Shown here in pieces: positions 7,303 through 17,208 of a DNA stretch of 64,000 bases. The notes below the pieces were generated by a model. That model searched no databases. It was given only the letters and a program-made list of their open reading frames with translations, and was not told the origin of the DNA. The number at the start of each line of letters is the position of its first letter. Positions within the stretch are counted from its first letter, which is position 1. Origin of the DNA: Streptomyces achromogenes. GTDB lineage: Bacteria; Actinomycetota; Actinomycetes; Streptomycetales; Streptomycetaceae. A program made the position numbers and the translations under genes. Where the stretch lies: NCBI RefSeq assembly GCF_030816715.1, contig NZ_JAUSYH010000001.1, positions 4,154,001-4,218,000 on the forward strand, read 5' to 3'.

Positions 7303-8774
7303 ACAGGATCGTCCGGCGGTTCCGGACCCTGCCCATCCGGGCCCGGCTGTCGATGCTGGTCGCCGCCGCGGTGGCCTTCGCGGTGGCGGCGGTCTCGGTG
7401 ACCTGCTGGTTCATCGTGCAGGGGAAGCTGTACGACCAGGTCGACCACGATCTTGAGAAGTCGCTGGGCATGCCACGGCTTCAGGACCAGGCCGAGGCCG
7501 CGGTCAACAACTGCACCACGAAGACATCGCTGGACACCGGCAACGGGCCGCCGCGCAGCACCTACTACCAGGTGGTCACGGAGGACGGAAAGTCCTGCGT
7601 GGCACCGTACTCCGTCGGCTCGGTCAGGGTGACCGAGGCCGACCGAAACCTCATCAAGCAGGGAAGCGACACCCGCGGGAAGTTCCGCAACGGCACCGAC
7701 TCGGAGGGCAACGACGTACGCGTCCTCACCCTGCCGGGACTCACGGTCGCCGACCCGTCCACGCAGAGCGCCTCCAACGCCGCCCTCCTCATCGCGCTCC
7801 CTCTGAAGAACACCCAGTCCACCCTCAACGACCTCGCCCTCCTGCTCCTCCTCGTCTCCGGCATCGGAGTCGTCGGCGCCGGGGCCGCCGGTCTGGCGGT
7901 GGCCCGGGCCGGGCTGCGACCCGTCGACAAGCTCACCGAGGCCGTCGAACACGTGGCCAGGACGGAGGACCTGAGCATCCGGATCCCCGTCGAGGACGAG
8001 ACCGACGACGAGATCGCCCGGCTCTCCCGGTCCTTCAACTCGATGACCGCCTCCCTCGCCGACTCCCGGGAGCTGCAGCAGCAGTTGATCGCGGACGCCG
8101 GGCACGAGCTCCGCACCCCCCTCACCTCTCTCCGTACGAACATCGAGCTCCTGACCCGCAGCGAGGAGACGGGCCGTCCGATCCCCGAAGCGGACCGGAA
8201 GGCGCTGCTCGCCTCCGTGAAGGCGCAGATGACCGAGCTGGCGGCACTCATCGGCGACCTCCAGGAGCTGTCCCGTTCGGAAGGGCAGCGCGGTGAGCGT
8301 GTGCAGGTGGTGTCCTTCGAGGACACCGTGGAGTCGGCGCTGCGCCGGGCCCGGTTGCGCGGTCCGGAGCTGACCATCACGGCGTCGCTGGAGTCCTGGT
8401 ACGCCCGGGCGGAGCCGGCCGCGCTGGAGCGCGCGGTGGTCAACATCCTGGACAACGCGGTGAAGTTCAGCCCCGAGGGCGGCACGGTCGAGGTCCGTCT
8501 CGTCGACGGGACGCTGACCGTCCGCGATCACGGCCCCGGCATCCCGGCGGACGAACTCCCGCACGTCTTCGACCGCTTCTGGCGCTCCCCCGGCGCGCGG
8601 GCCCTCCCCGGCTCCGGCCTCGGTCTGTCGATCGTCGCCCGCACCGTGGAAGAGGCGGGCGGCCAGGTCACGTTGGAGCGGGCGGACGGCGGTGGCACGG
8701 TGGCGACGGTCCGGCTGCCGGGGGCGCCGACCCCTCCGCCGGAGACGCCGGGAGACGTGCCGCAGGCGTCTTAG
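7299..8774 (+). CDS. cssS: CssS-like sensor histidine kinase
   Basis: A 491-aa membrane kinase starting at a GTG overlapping the cssR stop. It has a first transmembrane helix at about residues 15-40, an extracytoplasmic sensor loop of about 140 residues, a second helix near 180-205, and a HAMP linker. The phospho-acceptor is His269 in DAGHELRTPLTSL. The ATPase N, G1 and G2 boxes are NILDNAVKF, DHGPGIP and GSGLGLSIV. It should autophosphorylate and pass phosphate to CssR. The sensor loop has two Cys residues (in NNCTTK and KSCVAP) that could form a disulfide. Confidence 0.9.
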   Translation: MNRIVRRFRTLPIRARLSMLVAAAVAFAVAAVSVTCWFIVQGKLYDQVDHDLEKSLGMPRLQDQAEAAVNNCTTKTSLDTGNGPPRSTYYQVVTEDGKSCVAPYSVGSVRVTEADRNLIKQGSDTRGKFRNGTDSEGNDVRVLTLPGLTVADPSTQSASNAALLIALPLKNTQSTLNDLALLLLLVSGIGVVGAGAAGLAVARAGLRPVDKLTEAVEHVARTEDLSIRIPVEDETDDEIARLSRSFNSMTASLADSRELQQQLIADAGHELRTPLTSLRTNIELLTRSEETGRPIPEADRKALLASVKAQMTELAALIGDLQELSRSEGQRGERVQVVSFEDTVESALRRARLRGPELTITASLESWYARAEPAALERAVVNILDNAVKFSPEGGTVEVRLVDGTLTVRDHGPGIPADELPHVFDRFWRSPGARALPGSGLGLSIVARTVEEAGGQVTLERADGGGTVATVRLPGAPTPPPETPGDVPQAS

Positions 8775-8866
8775 GGATCATCGGCAACCTTTTCGTTCCG
8801 GGCGGCGACCATGCCACGACCCGAACCCCCCACGGGTGGTCCCCTCCACGGAACGGAATCCCGCAC

Positions 8867-10985
8867 ATGAGCGATATCAGCGGCACGCCCAGGCGTCGGC
8901 ACCGCAGGCGCGGCAAGGCCCTCGCGCTGGGCGTCCCCCTCACCCTGACCGCGGCCGGCGCCCTCGCCTACGGCACGGATCTGGGCGCCTTCGGCAGCGG
9001 CGCGCAGCACACGGCGTCGGCCGCGACCGCCGCCCCCGCCTGGGCGACCGCCTCCGCCGACGGCTTCGCCTCGGTCAACGCCCTGGGGCAGAACGGCACC
9101 TACGGCGGCCGGAACGGCAAGACCGTCACCGTGAAGAGCCTCGCCGACCTGGAGAAGTACGCGACCTCCAGTGAGCCGTACGTCATCGTCGTGGCAGCCA
9201 CGATCACCATGAATCCGGTCGGCAAGGAGATCAAGGTCCAGTCGGACAAGACGATCGTCGGGTCCGGGACCTCCGGACAGATCGTCGGCGGCGGCTTCTT
9301 CCTCGGCCAGGGCGTCCACAACGTGATCATCCGGAACCTGACGATCCGGGACGCCTACCAGGGCGTCTGGAACGACAAGGAACACGATTTCGACGGCATC
9401 CAGATGGACGGCGCCCACCACGTCTGGATCGATCACAACGACATCCGGCACATGGCCGACGGACTCATCGACAGCCGCAAGGACACGACCTACCTGACCG
9501 TCTCCTGGAACAAACTGAGCCAGGAGAACAAGGCGTTCGGCATCGGCTGGACCGCCAACGTCACCGCCGACATCACGATCCACCACAACTGGGTCCGCGA
9601 GACCGAGCAGCGCAACCCGTCCACGGACAACGTCGCCCACGCGCACCTGTACAACAACTTCCTGGAGGACGTGGCGGGGACGGACATCAAGTCGTCGTAC
9701 GGCAACTACTCCCGCGGCAAGACGAACATGGTGCTGGAGAACTCGTACTTCCAGGGCATGACCAATCCCGTGGTCCGGGACGCGACGGCCACCCTGGTCC
9801 AGCGCGGCAACCTGTTCTCCGGCACGAGCGGCAAGAACGAGAGCGGCGGGTCGGGCGCGGCCTGGAACCCGAAGACGTACTACCCGTACACGCTGGACAA
9901 GACCGCGGACGTCCCTGCGCTCCTCAAGTCGGGCACGGGCCCGCGCGGTTCCATCGGCACGGTCGCGTCGACCGCCTCCGCGAAGGGCTCGAAGGGCTCG
10001 ACCGGCTCGACGACGAAGGCGGCCGCGGCCGCCACGACGCTCACCGTCGCCAAGGACGGCAGCGGGCAGTACACGACCGTGCAGGCCGCCGTGAACGCCG
10101 TACCGGCCAACAACCCCTCGCGCGTGGTGATCGCCGTCAGGCCGGGCACGTACCGCGAGCTGGTGAAGGTGCCGAGCAACAAGCCGCATGTCACCATCCA
10201 GGGCACCGGCGGCAGCCGCAAGGACACCACGATCGTCTACAACAACGCGTCGGGCACCCCCAAGCCCGGCGGCGGCACGTACGGCACCGGCGGCAGCGCG
10301 ACCGTCGCCGTCGAGGCGGACGACTTCCAGGCCCGCAACCTGACCATCTCCAACGACTTCGACGAGGGCGCCCACCAGGACATCGCCGGCCAGGCGGTCG
10401 CCCTGCGCACCGCCGCCGACAAGGTGTTCCTGGACGGCGTCATCGTCACCGGCGACCAGGACACCCTGCTCGTGGACACCGCGTCCAAGGACAAGCTGCG
10501 GCCGCGTCTACATGACGAACTCCTACGTCGTCGGCAACGTCGACTTCATCTTCGGCCGCGCCACCGCCGTGATCGACAAGTCCGTCATCACGCTGAAGAA
10601 GCGCTTCAACGGCACCTCCGCCGGCTACGTCACCGCGCCCAGCACCGTCGCCGGGCGCAAGGGCATCCTGATCGCCGACACCACGATCGGCGGGGACGTC
10701 TCCGACCGCAGCTTCTACCTCGGCCGCCCCTGGCACGCCGGCGGCGACGCGAGCCTCGACCCGCAGACCACCATTCGCAACAGCACCCTGAGCGCCGCGA
10801 TCAGGACCGCGCCCTGGACCGACATGAGCGGCTTCCACTGGAAGGACGACCGCTTCGCGGAGTACCAGAACAAGGGCGCGGGCGCCGGCGCCGCGAGCAG
10901 CGAACGCCCGCACCTGTCCGACGCCCAGGCCGCCGGCCAGGAGGTCGCGGACTGGCTCGCCGGCTGGACGCCCACCGCGTCCTGA
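8867..10985 (+). pseudogene. Secreted pectate lyase-pectinesterase fusion, interrupted by a +1 frameshift
   Basis: The first part has an export signal, a PL1 pectate-lyase beta-helix (WIDHNDIRHMADGLID, TVSWNKL, ITIHHNW) and a Ser/Thr-rich linker, then the start of a CE8 pectinesterase (VQAAVNAV, GDQDTLL). At about 10497-10499 one extra base, probably the G at 10498, breaks the frame. The remainder, including VDFIFG and YLGRPW, continues in the +1 frame to 10985. Removing that base restores KLGRVYMT and a 705-aa enzyme carrying both catalytic Asp motifs. Such a protein would demethylate and cleave pectin outside the cell. The defect may be a real mutation or a sequence error; everything downstream is intact, which suggests a recent event. 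Confidence 0.85.
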
Positions 10986-11023
10986 CCCCTTGCCGAGGGG
11001 CCGGCGAACCAGCCCATACGCCG

Positions 11024-11056
11024 AGAGGCGGCCGCGTCGGTGACGCGGCCGCCTCT
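11024..11056. terminator. Hairpin terminator between convergent pectinase and nucleotidase genes
   Basis: A perfect 15-bp stem: AGAGGCGGCCGCGTC at 11024-11038 pairs with its complement at 11042-11056, with a three-base GGT loop. It sits between two converging genes and can serve both directions. Confidence 0.85.
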
Positions 11057-11092
11057 TGTCACGGCGAGCTGGGTGCGGGGAAAAGCCGGGTG

Positions 11093-12904
11093 CTACTGCA
11101 CGATCGTGATGCGGTTCGTCGCCGGCGGCGCGAGCGGGCCCGCCGCCGAGGAGTTGGCGAGCATGTACTGCTCGAGGGCCGACAGGTCGTCGGCGCCGAC
11201 CAGGTCGTTCGTGCCCTGACCCAGCGTCGGGAAGCCGTCGCCGCCGCCCGCGAGGAAGCTGTTCGTGGAGACGCGGTAGGTGGCGGCCGGGTCGATCGCC
11301 GCGCCGTTCAGCTTGATGGAGTCCGTGACGACACGGTCCGCGCCGGCCTTCGTCAGGTCCAGCGTGTACGTCAGGTTGGCGGACGGCTGGAGGATCTTCG
11401 GCGCGCTCGCGTTCGTGCCGCTGACCTGCTCCTTGAGCACCTGGATCAGCTGGGCGCCGGTGAAGTTCTGCAGGTTCACGGTGTTGGAGAACGGCTGCAC
11501 GGTGAAGCCCTCGGCGTAGGTGACCACGCCGTCGCCCTCCGCGCCCTTTGCCGCGTAGGTGAGGCCGGCCCGCACGCCGCCCGGGTTCATCAGGGCGAGG
11601 TCCGTGTCCGCGTCGAGCTTCTTGCCGTACCAGAGCTGGGCGTCCGCGATCAGGTCGCCCATCGGCGACTCGGTGCCCGTGCTCGGGACGTCCGCGGTGA
11701 TGTGACCGATCGCGCGGTTGCCGATCGGCGCCGCCAGCGTGTTCCACCTGCTGATCAGCTCGGTCATGTCGGGCGCCTTGGCGACGGTCCGGGTGACCAC
11801 GTGGTTCGCCGACTTGACCGCCGTGCGCGCGATGTCGCCGGTGTAGCGGTCGTACGTCAGCGTGGTGTCCGTGTACAGACGGCCGAAGGACGCGGCCGAG
11901 GTGACCGTGCGCGGCTTGCCCGACGGGTCCGGGATCGTGCAGGCGTAGGCCGCGTGCGTGTGGCCCGTCACCAGCGCGTCCACCGCCGGCGTGACGTTCT
12001 TCGCGATGTCGACGATCGGGCCGGAGATGCCGGCACCGGTGCCCGGCGAGTCACAGTTGTAGTTGTAGGCGCCCGAGGCCGGCAGACCGCCCTCGTGGAT
12101 CAGCGCCACGATCGACTTCACGCCCTGCTTCTGCAGCACCTTGGCGTACTTGTTGATCGTCTCGACCTCGTCCTTGAACTTCAGGCCCTTGACGCCCTCG
12201 GCGGACACCACGCCGGGGGTGTCCTCCAGCGTCACGCCGATGAAGCCGATCTTGACGTCCTTCTTCTTCCACACCCAGTACGGCTTCAGGATCGGCTTGC
12301 CGGACTTCTCGTTCAGGACGTTCGCCGCGAGGTACGGGAAGTCGGCGCCCCGGAACTTCTTGCCGTTGTAGCAGCCGTCCGTCGGGTGACAGCCGCCGTT
12401 CTGCAGCCGGCCCAGTTCCCTGGCGCCCTCGTCGAACTCGTGGTTGCCGACGGACGTGACGTCCAGGTCGAGCTTGTTCAGCGCCTCGATCGTGGGCTCG
12501 TCGTGGAAGAGGCCCGAGATCAGCGGGGAGGCGCCGACCATGTCGCCGCCGGCCGCGGTGACCGAGTACGCGTTGCCCTTGCGGGCCTCGCGCAGATGCG
12601 TGGCCAGGTACTCCACACCGCCCGCGTCGATCGTCTTCGTCGTGCCGTCCGCCTGCAGCTCGGTGACACGGCCGGACGAACCGGACGGGGGCTCGAGGTT
12701 GCCGTGCAGGTCGTTGAAGGACAGCAACTGCACGTCCTGGTAGCGGCTGGGCCGCGGCTTGGAGTGCTTGGCCTCGTGCGCGTCCGCCGGAAGCGCGGCG
12801 GCGAGGGCGCCGGCGGTGGCGAGAACGGCGGAGGCCGCGACAAGACGGTACGTACGGCGGCGGCCGCGTCTGTCGCTCGGCTGCGGCTGGGAAGTGGCTG
12901 GCAT
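11093..12904 (-). CDS. Secreted 5'-nucleotidase / calcineurin-like metallophosphatase
   Basis: A 603-aa exported enzyme. After a signal peptide (basic start, hydrophobic run, ALPADA cleavage region) comes the metallophosphatase domain with metal-binding motifs LSFNDLHGNLEP, AAGGDMVGASP, SVGNHEFDEG, VALIHEGG and VTGHTHAAY. The C-terminal 5'-nucleotidase substrate domain follows (about residues 370-590), with the NPGGVRAGLTY and FSNTVNLQNFTGAQL segments. It should hydrolyse extracellular nucleotides and release phosphate, which fits the phosphate genes nearby. A GGGGGG purine run precedes the ATG. It is divergent from mshD. Confidence 0.93.
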   Translation of the reverse strand: MPATSQPQPSDRRGRRRTYRLVAASAVLATAGALAAALPADAHEAKHSKPRPSRYQDVQLLSFNDLHGNLEPPSGSSGRVTELQADGTTKTIDAGGVEYLATHLREARKGNAYSVTAAGGDMVGASPLISGLFHDEPTIEALNKLDLDVTSVGNHEFDEGARELGRLQNGGCHPTDGCYNGKKFRGADFPYLAANVLNEKSGKPILKPYWVWKKKDVKIGFIGVTLEDTPGVVSAEGVKGLKFKDEVETINKYAKVLQKQGVKSIVALIHEGGLPASGAYNYNCDSPGTGAGISGPIVDIAKNVTPAVDALVTGHTHAAYACTIPDPSGKPRTVTSAASFGRLYTDTTLTYDRYTGDIARTAVKSANHVVTRTVAKAPDMTELISRWNTLAAPIGNRAIGHITADVPSTGTESPMGDLIADAQLWYGKKLDADTDLALMNPGGVRAGLTYAAKGAEGDGVVTYAEGFTVQPFSNTVNLQNFTGAQLIQVLKEQVSGTNASAPKILQPSANLTYTLDLTKAGADRVVTDSIKLNGAAIDPAATYRVSTNSFLAGGGDGFPTLGQGTNDLVGADDLSALEQYMLANSSAAGPLAPPATNRITIVQ

Positions 12905-13051
12905 GCGCCCCCCTGTGGATCGGCTGGAATGCGGTGGCTCCCGTCCCGGCGCAGCCTAAGGTCAACGCGCGTAGCGCGACAGGGGGTTCGTGGTCACAAC
13001 CTGGTTTCCCCTTGCCCTGTCCTTTGCCCCCGTTTTGCGGCAACCGCCCTT

Positions 13052-13057
13052 TACCCT
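13052..13057 (+). promoter_or_regulatory. -10 element of a probable leaderless mshD promoter
   Basis: TACCCT matches TANNNT and ends six bases before the mshD ATG at 13064. No Shine-Dalgarno sequence is present, so the transcript probably starts at the ATG. Confidence 0.55.
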
Positions 13058-13063
13058 CGACGC

Positions 13064-13990
13064 ATGACCAGCGACGACACCGCACGGCTTCCCGGCTCCC
13101 GATCCATCGAGACCCACTCCGCGCTCTCCCCCGGACGGACCGAGGCCGTCCTCGCCCTGCTCGCCGAGGCCGCCCGGGCGGACGGCCAGCAGGCGGTGTC
13201 CGAACAAGGACGGCTGCAGCTGCGCGGAGGATCCCGCGAGGGCGTCTCCCACCTCGTCCTCACCGTCGGGGACGAACTCGTCGGCTACGCCCAGCTCGAG
13301 GACACCGACCCCGTCGAGGCCCCCGCCGCCGAACTGGTCGTGCACCCCTCGCACCGCGGCCACGGCCACGGGCGCGCGCTCGGCTCCGCCCTGCTCGCCG
13401 CCTCCGGCAAGCGGCTCCGGGTGTGGGCCCACGGCGGCCACTCCGCGGCCCGCCACCTCGCCCAGGTGCTCGGACTCACGCTGTTCCGCGAACTGCGCCA
13501 GATGCGGCGCTCGTTGACCGACCTGGAGCTGCCCGACCCGGTGCTGCCCGCCGGCGTGACGGTCCGTGCGTTCGTGCCCGGACAGGACGACTCCGCCTGG
13601 CTCGCCGTCAACGCCGCCTCCTTCGCCCACCATCCCGAGCAGGGCTCCCTCACCCAGCGCGACCTCGACGACCGGCGGTCCGAGCCCTGGTTCGACCCGG
13701 CCGGCTTCTTCCTCGCCTTCCGCGGCGACACGCTCGTCGGGTTCCACTGGACGAAGGTCCACGGCCAGGAGCGGCTGGGCGAGGTGTACGTCCTCGGCGT
13801 CGCCCCCGGCGCGCAGGGCGGCGGCCTCGGCAAGGCCCTCACCACGATCGGCCTGCGGCATCTCGCGGCCCAGGGGCTGCCCACCGCGATGCTGTACGTC
13901 GACGCCGACAACAAGGCCGCGGTGTCGGTCTACGAACGGCTGGGCTTCCTCACCCATGAGACCGACCTGATGTACCGCACCGAGACGTAG
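13064..13990 (+). CDS. mshD: Mycothiol synthase (acetyltransferase) MshD
   Basis: A 308-aa protein with two tandem GNAT domains, as in MshD, which acetylates Cys-GlcN-Ins to make mycothiol, the actinobacterial thiol buffer. The N-terminal half has the acetyl-CoA loop HPSHRGHGHGRAL. The C-terminal half has GVAPGAQGGGLGKALT and a final YERLGFLTHETDLMYR. The ATG lies six bases after a -10 box without a ribosome-binding site, suggesting a leaderless mRNA. The frame is open upstream all the way back into the pectinase gene, so automatic callers may fuse the two; that long frame is not real. Confidence 0.93.
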   Translation: MTSDDTARLPGSRSIETHSALSPGRTEAVLALLAEAARADGQQAVSEQGRLQLRGGSREGVSHLVLTVGDELVGYAQLEDTDPVEAPAAELVVHPSHRGHGHGRALGSALLAASGKRLRVWAHGGHSAARHLAQVLGLTLFRELRQMRRSLTDLELPDPVLPAGVTVRAFVPGQDDSAWLAVNAASFAHHPEQGSLTQRDLDDRRSEPWFDPAGFFLAFRGDTLVGFHWTKVHGQERLGEVYVLGVAPGAQGGGLGKALTTIGLRHLAAQGLPTAMLYVDADNKAAVSVYERLGFLTHETDLMYRTET

Positions 13991-14032
13991 GCCCCGCCTC
14001 GCCCCGGCCTCGCCCCCGGCCCGGTCCTGGCG

Positions 14033-14689
14033 TCAGTCGCCGGACGGCGTGGGTCGCCGGGCGGGTCTTCGGGACCGTCGCCGGAGCGGCTCCCGGGTCC
14101 CCGTCGCGCACAGCGCCAGTGTCAGTGCCAGCACGGCCACCCATCGGAGCTGCGTCGCCTGCCACCAGGGGTCGGCCGGTGTGCCCAGCAGACCCCAGCG
14201 GTCGGGGACCAGGAGCGTCACCCCCGCCGCCACTCCCAACCGGACGGCCGCCCCCCTGCCCACCTCCGCCGTCTCCGTGAAGCGGACGGCGAGGGTGGCC
14301 AGGGCGAGGGCCGCGCAGGCCGTCGCCGCGGCCTCGACGGTGGCCGGGGTCAGCTCCGGACGGCTCGGGGCGGGCACGAGGAGCAGGGCCGCCGTCCACC
14401 AGAGAGCCACGAGGGGGGCGGCGAGAGCCATGCGCAGGGCGGCCCGGAAGGCCCGGCCCACCGGGGTAGCCGCGGTCGTGCGGCGGGCCGGGTCGTCCAG
14501 CAGGAAGGCGAGGCCGAGGGCGCCGGCGAGCGCCGTGAGGCGCAGCACCAGCCGGCCCAGTTCGGGATCCGGCGCCCGGTCCGGCAGCCGTGCGGTGCTC
14601 GCCAGCAGCAGGCTCAGCCCGCCTGCCGCGATCAGCGCCCGCCAGGGGAGGCTGCGCCACACCGGCGCGGCCAGGGCTCGGACGGTCAT
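14033..14689 (-). CDS. Small polytopic membrane protein of the ECF-linked ABC operon
   Basis: A 218-aa hydrophobic protein with about six transmembrane segments and an Arg-rich C-terminus. It is the last gene of the sigma/anti-sigma/ABC operon; its ATG overlaps the permease stop by four bases, implying translational coupling. There is no family motif that I recognise. Given the context it is probably an accessory membrane subunit of the ABC exporter encoded just upstream. Confidence 0.8.
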   Translation of the reverse strand: MTVRALAAPVWRSLPWRALIAAGGLSLLLASTARLPDRAPDPELGRLVLRLTALAGALGLAFLLDDPARRTTAATPVGRAFRAALRMALAAPLVALWWTAALLLVPAPSRPELTPATVEAAATACAALALATLAVRFTETAEVGRGAAVRLGVAAGVTLLVPDRWGLLGTPADPWWQATQLRWVAVLALTLALCATGTREPLRRRSRRPARRPTPSGD

Positions 14690-16245
14690 TGCGTGCACGA
14701 CTGCGCCTCCGTCTCCTGCGGCGCCGCGACGCCCAGCAGCTTCGCCGCCTCGGCCGGGGACGTCGCGGTGGACGTCAGTTCCGCCCAGTGGGCTTTCACC
14801 CGGGCGGCCACCTCCGCATGCGGGCGGGCCAGGAGTTCGCGGACCACCGTCGTCTGCGCCGCCGTCATGCTCAGTCCGTTCGTCGGTGCCAGGACCGAGC
14901 CCGAGCCCTCCGTGCTGTCGCTCAGACGCACGTGCCGGAAGGTGTCCGACGGCGTCGGGTCGGCGCCCAGAACCAGCCACATGATCGTGACCGGACGGGC
15001 GTCGCGGCACATCTCCTCCTCCGTCGCCGCCTCGGTGCCGGCCACCAGGACGGTGGCGACGCCGACGGCGAACTCCGGGACGCGGTTGCCGCCCCAGCGG
15101 GTGCCGACCGTCACCCGGCCGGGGACGGTGGAGGGCGTGAGGGCGGCGTCGGCCTCCACTCCGCTCCGGGCGTCGATGCGCTGGCGGACCGTCAGGGAGG
15201 CGTTCGCCGCGTCGCCTCCCGCCAGCGAGCGGACCCGTCCGACGACCCCGGCCCACTCGGACCGCACCCCGCTCCACTCGGGGAACGCGCAGTACCGCGA
15301 GCCGTCGTGGGTCGCGCACGACTGGACCTTCTGCGGGGAGTCGGACGCCGTCGTACGCGCCGCCGCCAGGCCCGCCGTGTCCTGCGCGGACTGGCCGATC
15401 GCGCCGGCCGCGACACCCGCCAGAGCGAGGGCCGTCGCCGCCTTGACGGCTCGGGTGCGGCCGCCGGCCACCAGCAGCGCGGCGCAGGCCAGCGCGACGC
15501 ACAGCGCCGTCACGTACAGCGCGTGCCAGCCGGCGGGGCGGCCGAGCAGATCGGAGGGCACCGGGTCCCCGCCCGTGTCGGCCCCGAAGACGACCGGCGA
15601 GAGCCAGCCTGCCCGGCTGCCCGCGTCGGCGACCGCCGAGGCGAGGACCGCGACGGCATAGAAGGGGATGACGAAGAGCAGCGGGACGAACGACGAGGGC
15701 AGCAGACAGGCCAGCAGCACTCCCACGACGCCGGCGAACAGCACGGTCAGAGGGCCGACGGCCAGCTCGCCGAACGAACCGTGCCCGATGGCGCCGGGCT
15801 TCAGCGCCTCCCAGCCGAACTCGACCGCGACGGCGACCGCGGTGAGCGCCGCGTACGGCACCACGGACAGCAGATGCGCGAGGGCGCGCCGCCACGGTTC
15901 CATGGCCAGGACGCCGAACTGCTGCACGGTGCCGTGCTTGCGCGAGCGCAGCGCCGCCGCGTTGACGCAGACGAGCAGGGCGACGGCGAACAGCAGCGGT
16001 GTCATCTGGGTGCGCCGGTCGACCGTGTTGAGGACGGGGTAGGAGTCCATGCCGTCCCTGCTCATCAGCCGCAGGACGATGAAGCCGGCGTACAGGGCGA
16101 AGAAGACCAGCATCGGGGTCTGGTACAGGAGCTCGCGGGCCTCGAAGCGGGCGAGGTCGAGGACGGCTCGGGCGCGGCGGGCCTCGCGCGGCGGCTCGGC
16201 GAGCGTGCGGGCGGGGTTCGCGAGCGTCGCGGTCGTCGCGCTCAT
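14686..16245 (-). CDS. ABC-2-type transporter permease
   Basis: A 519-aa membrane protein. Residues 1-290 carry six or more transmembrane helices with the layout of ABC-2 type permeases (first helix near 45-60, then a loop with RRTQMTPLLF). The C-terminal 230 residues form a soluble, Ala/Thr-rich region with several Cys (VQSCATHDGSRYCAF), perhaps extracytoplasmic. The gene overlaps its ATPase gene by four bases upstream and a small membrane protein by four bases downstream. The cargo is unknown. Confidence 0.85.
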   Translation of the reverse strand: MSATTATLANPARTLAEPPREARRARAVLDLARFEARELLYQTPMLVFFALYAGFIVLRLMSRDGMDSYPVLNTVDRRTQMTPLLFAVALLVCVNAAALRSRKHGTVQQFGVLAMEPWRRALAHLLSVVPYAALTAVAVAVEFGWEALKPGAIGHGSFGELAVGPLTVLFAGVVGVLLACLLPSSFVPLLFVIPFYAVAVLASAVADAGSRAGWLSPVVFGADTGGDPVPSDLLGRPAGWHALYVTALCVALACAALLVAGGRTRAVKAATALALAGVAAGAIGQSAQDTAGLAAARTTASDSPQKVQSCATHDGSRYCAFPEWSGVRSEWAGVVGRVRSLAGGDAANASLTVRQRIDARSGVEADAALTPSTVPGRVTVGTRWGGNRVPEFAVGVATVLVAGTEAATEEEMCRDARPVTIMWLVLGADPTPSDTFRHVRLSDSTEGSGSVLAPTNGLSMTAAQTTVVRELLARPHAEVAARVKAHWAELTSTATSPAEAAKLLGVAAPQETEAQSCTQ

Positions 16246-17147
16246 GCCGTCGCCTCCGCGCTCTCGCCGTCGAGGACGAGCAGGTAGCCGTCCTCCAGGG
16301 TGGGTTCGACGAGGTCGGCGCCCTCGGGCGGCTCGCCGACGTTGCGGAACGTGCCGGCGCCGGTGCGCCAGCCGGCCAGGGCGGCCGGGTCGCGGCGCGG
16401 GCCGCTCCAGACCCGGCCGGCGGCACGGGCGGTCAGCTCGGCCGGGGTGCCCTCGAAACGGACGCGCCCGCCGGCCAGGACGATCACCCGGTGGCAGAGC
16501 ATCGCCACGTCCTCGGTCTGGTGGGTGGACAGCAGGACGGTGCGGCCCTCGCCGGCCTGGGCGATCAGCTCGCGAAAGCGCATGCGCTGTTCGGGGTCGA
16601 GCCCGACGGTCGGTTCGTCGAGCACGAGGAAGCCGGGTTCGCCGACGAGCGCGGCGGCCAGGGCGACGCGCTGCCGCATGCCTCCGGAGAGCCGCTTGAG
16701 GCGCTTGCCGCGCACGTCGGAGAGATCGACGGCGTCCAGCACGCGCCGCACCTCGCGGAGCCGGGCGCCCCGGTCGGTCAGCTCCTTCAGGATCGCCACG
16801 TAGTCGACGAACTCGAAGGCCGTGAAGTCCGGGTGGAAGCCGGGGGTCTGGGGCAGATAGCCGAGGGTGCGGCGCAGGGCGAGGCGGCCGGACGCGGTGC
16901 CGGGATCATGGCCCAGGGCGGTGAACCGCCCGCCGTCCGGCGGCACGGCCGTGGCCAGCACCCGCAACAGCGTCGTCTTCCCGGCCCCGTTGGGCCCGAG
17001 CAGCCCGGTGACGCCACGGTCCAGCCGCAGCGAGACGCCGTCCAGGGCGCGGGTCCCCCCGAAGCGCAGGGACAGATCGACGGCCGTCACGGAGGCGGAG
17101 CCCTGGGCGGAACCGGAGGCGGGGCCCGGGGTGGGCGTGGTGGTCAT
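16242..17147 (-). CDS. ABC transporter ATP-binding protein
   Basis: A 301-aa ATPase with Walker A GPNGAGKTT, Q-loop YLPQTPGFHPDFT, signature LSGGMRQR, Walker B FLVLDEP and switch His in LSTHQTED. The GNGAGKT-type loop and C-terminal extension are typical of drug, antibiotic or lipid exporters of the ABC-2 class. It starts at an ATG preceded by AGGAG. It pairs with the permease that overlaps its stop and follows the anti-sigma factor gene after about 60 bp, so expression probably depends on the ECF sigma factor at the head of the operon. Confidence 0.92.
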   Translation of the reverse strand: MTTTPTPGPASGSAQGSASVTAVDLSLRFGGTRALDGVSLRLDRGVTGLLGPNGAGKTTLLRVLATAVPPDGGRFTALGHDPGTASGRLALRRTLGYLPQTPGFHPDFTAFEFVDYVAILKELTDRGARLREVRRVLDAVDLSDVRGKRLKRLSGGMRQRVALAAALVGEPGFLVLDEPTVGLDPEQRMRFRELIAQAGEGRTVLLSTHQTEDVAMLCHRVIVLAGGRVRFEGTPAELTARAAGRVWSGPRRDPAALAGWRTGAGTFRNVGEPPEGADLVEPTLEDGYLLVLDGESAEATA

Positions 17148-17208
17148 GCGGGGCTCCTGGAGATCCGGTGGTCGGTCGGGGGCGGGCTGGACGGGACGGG
17201 GGGCCGGG

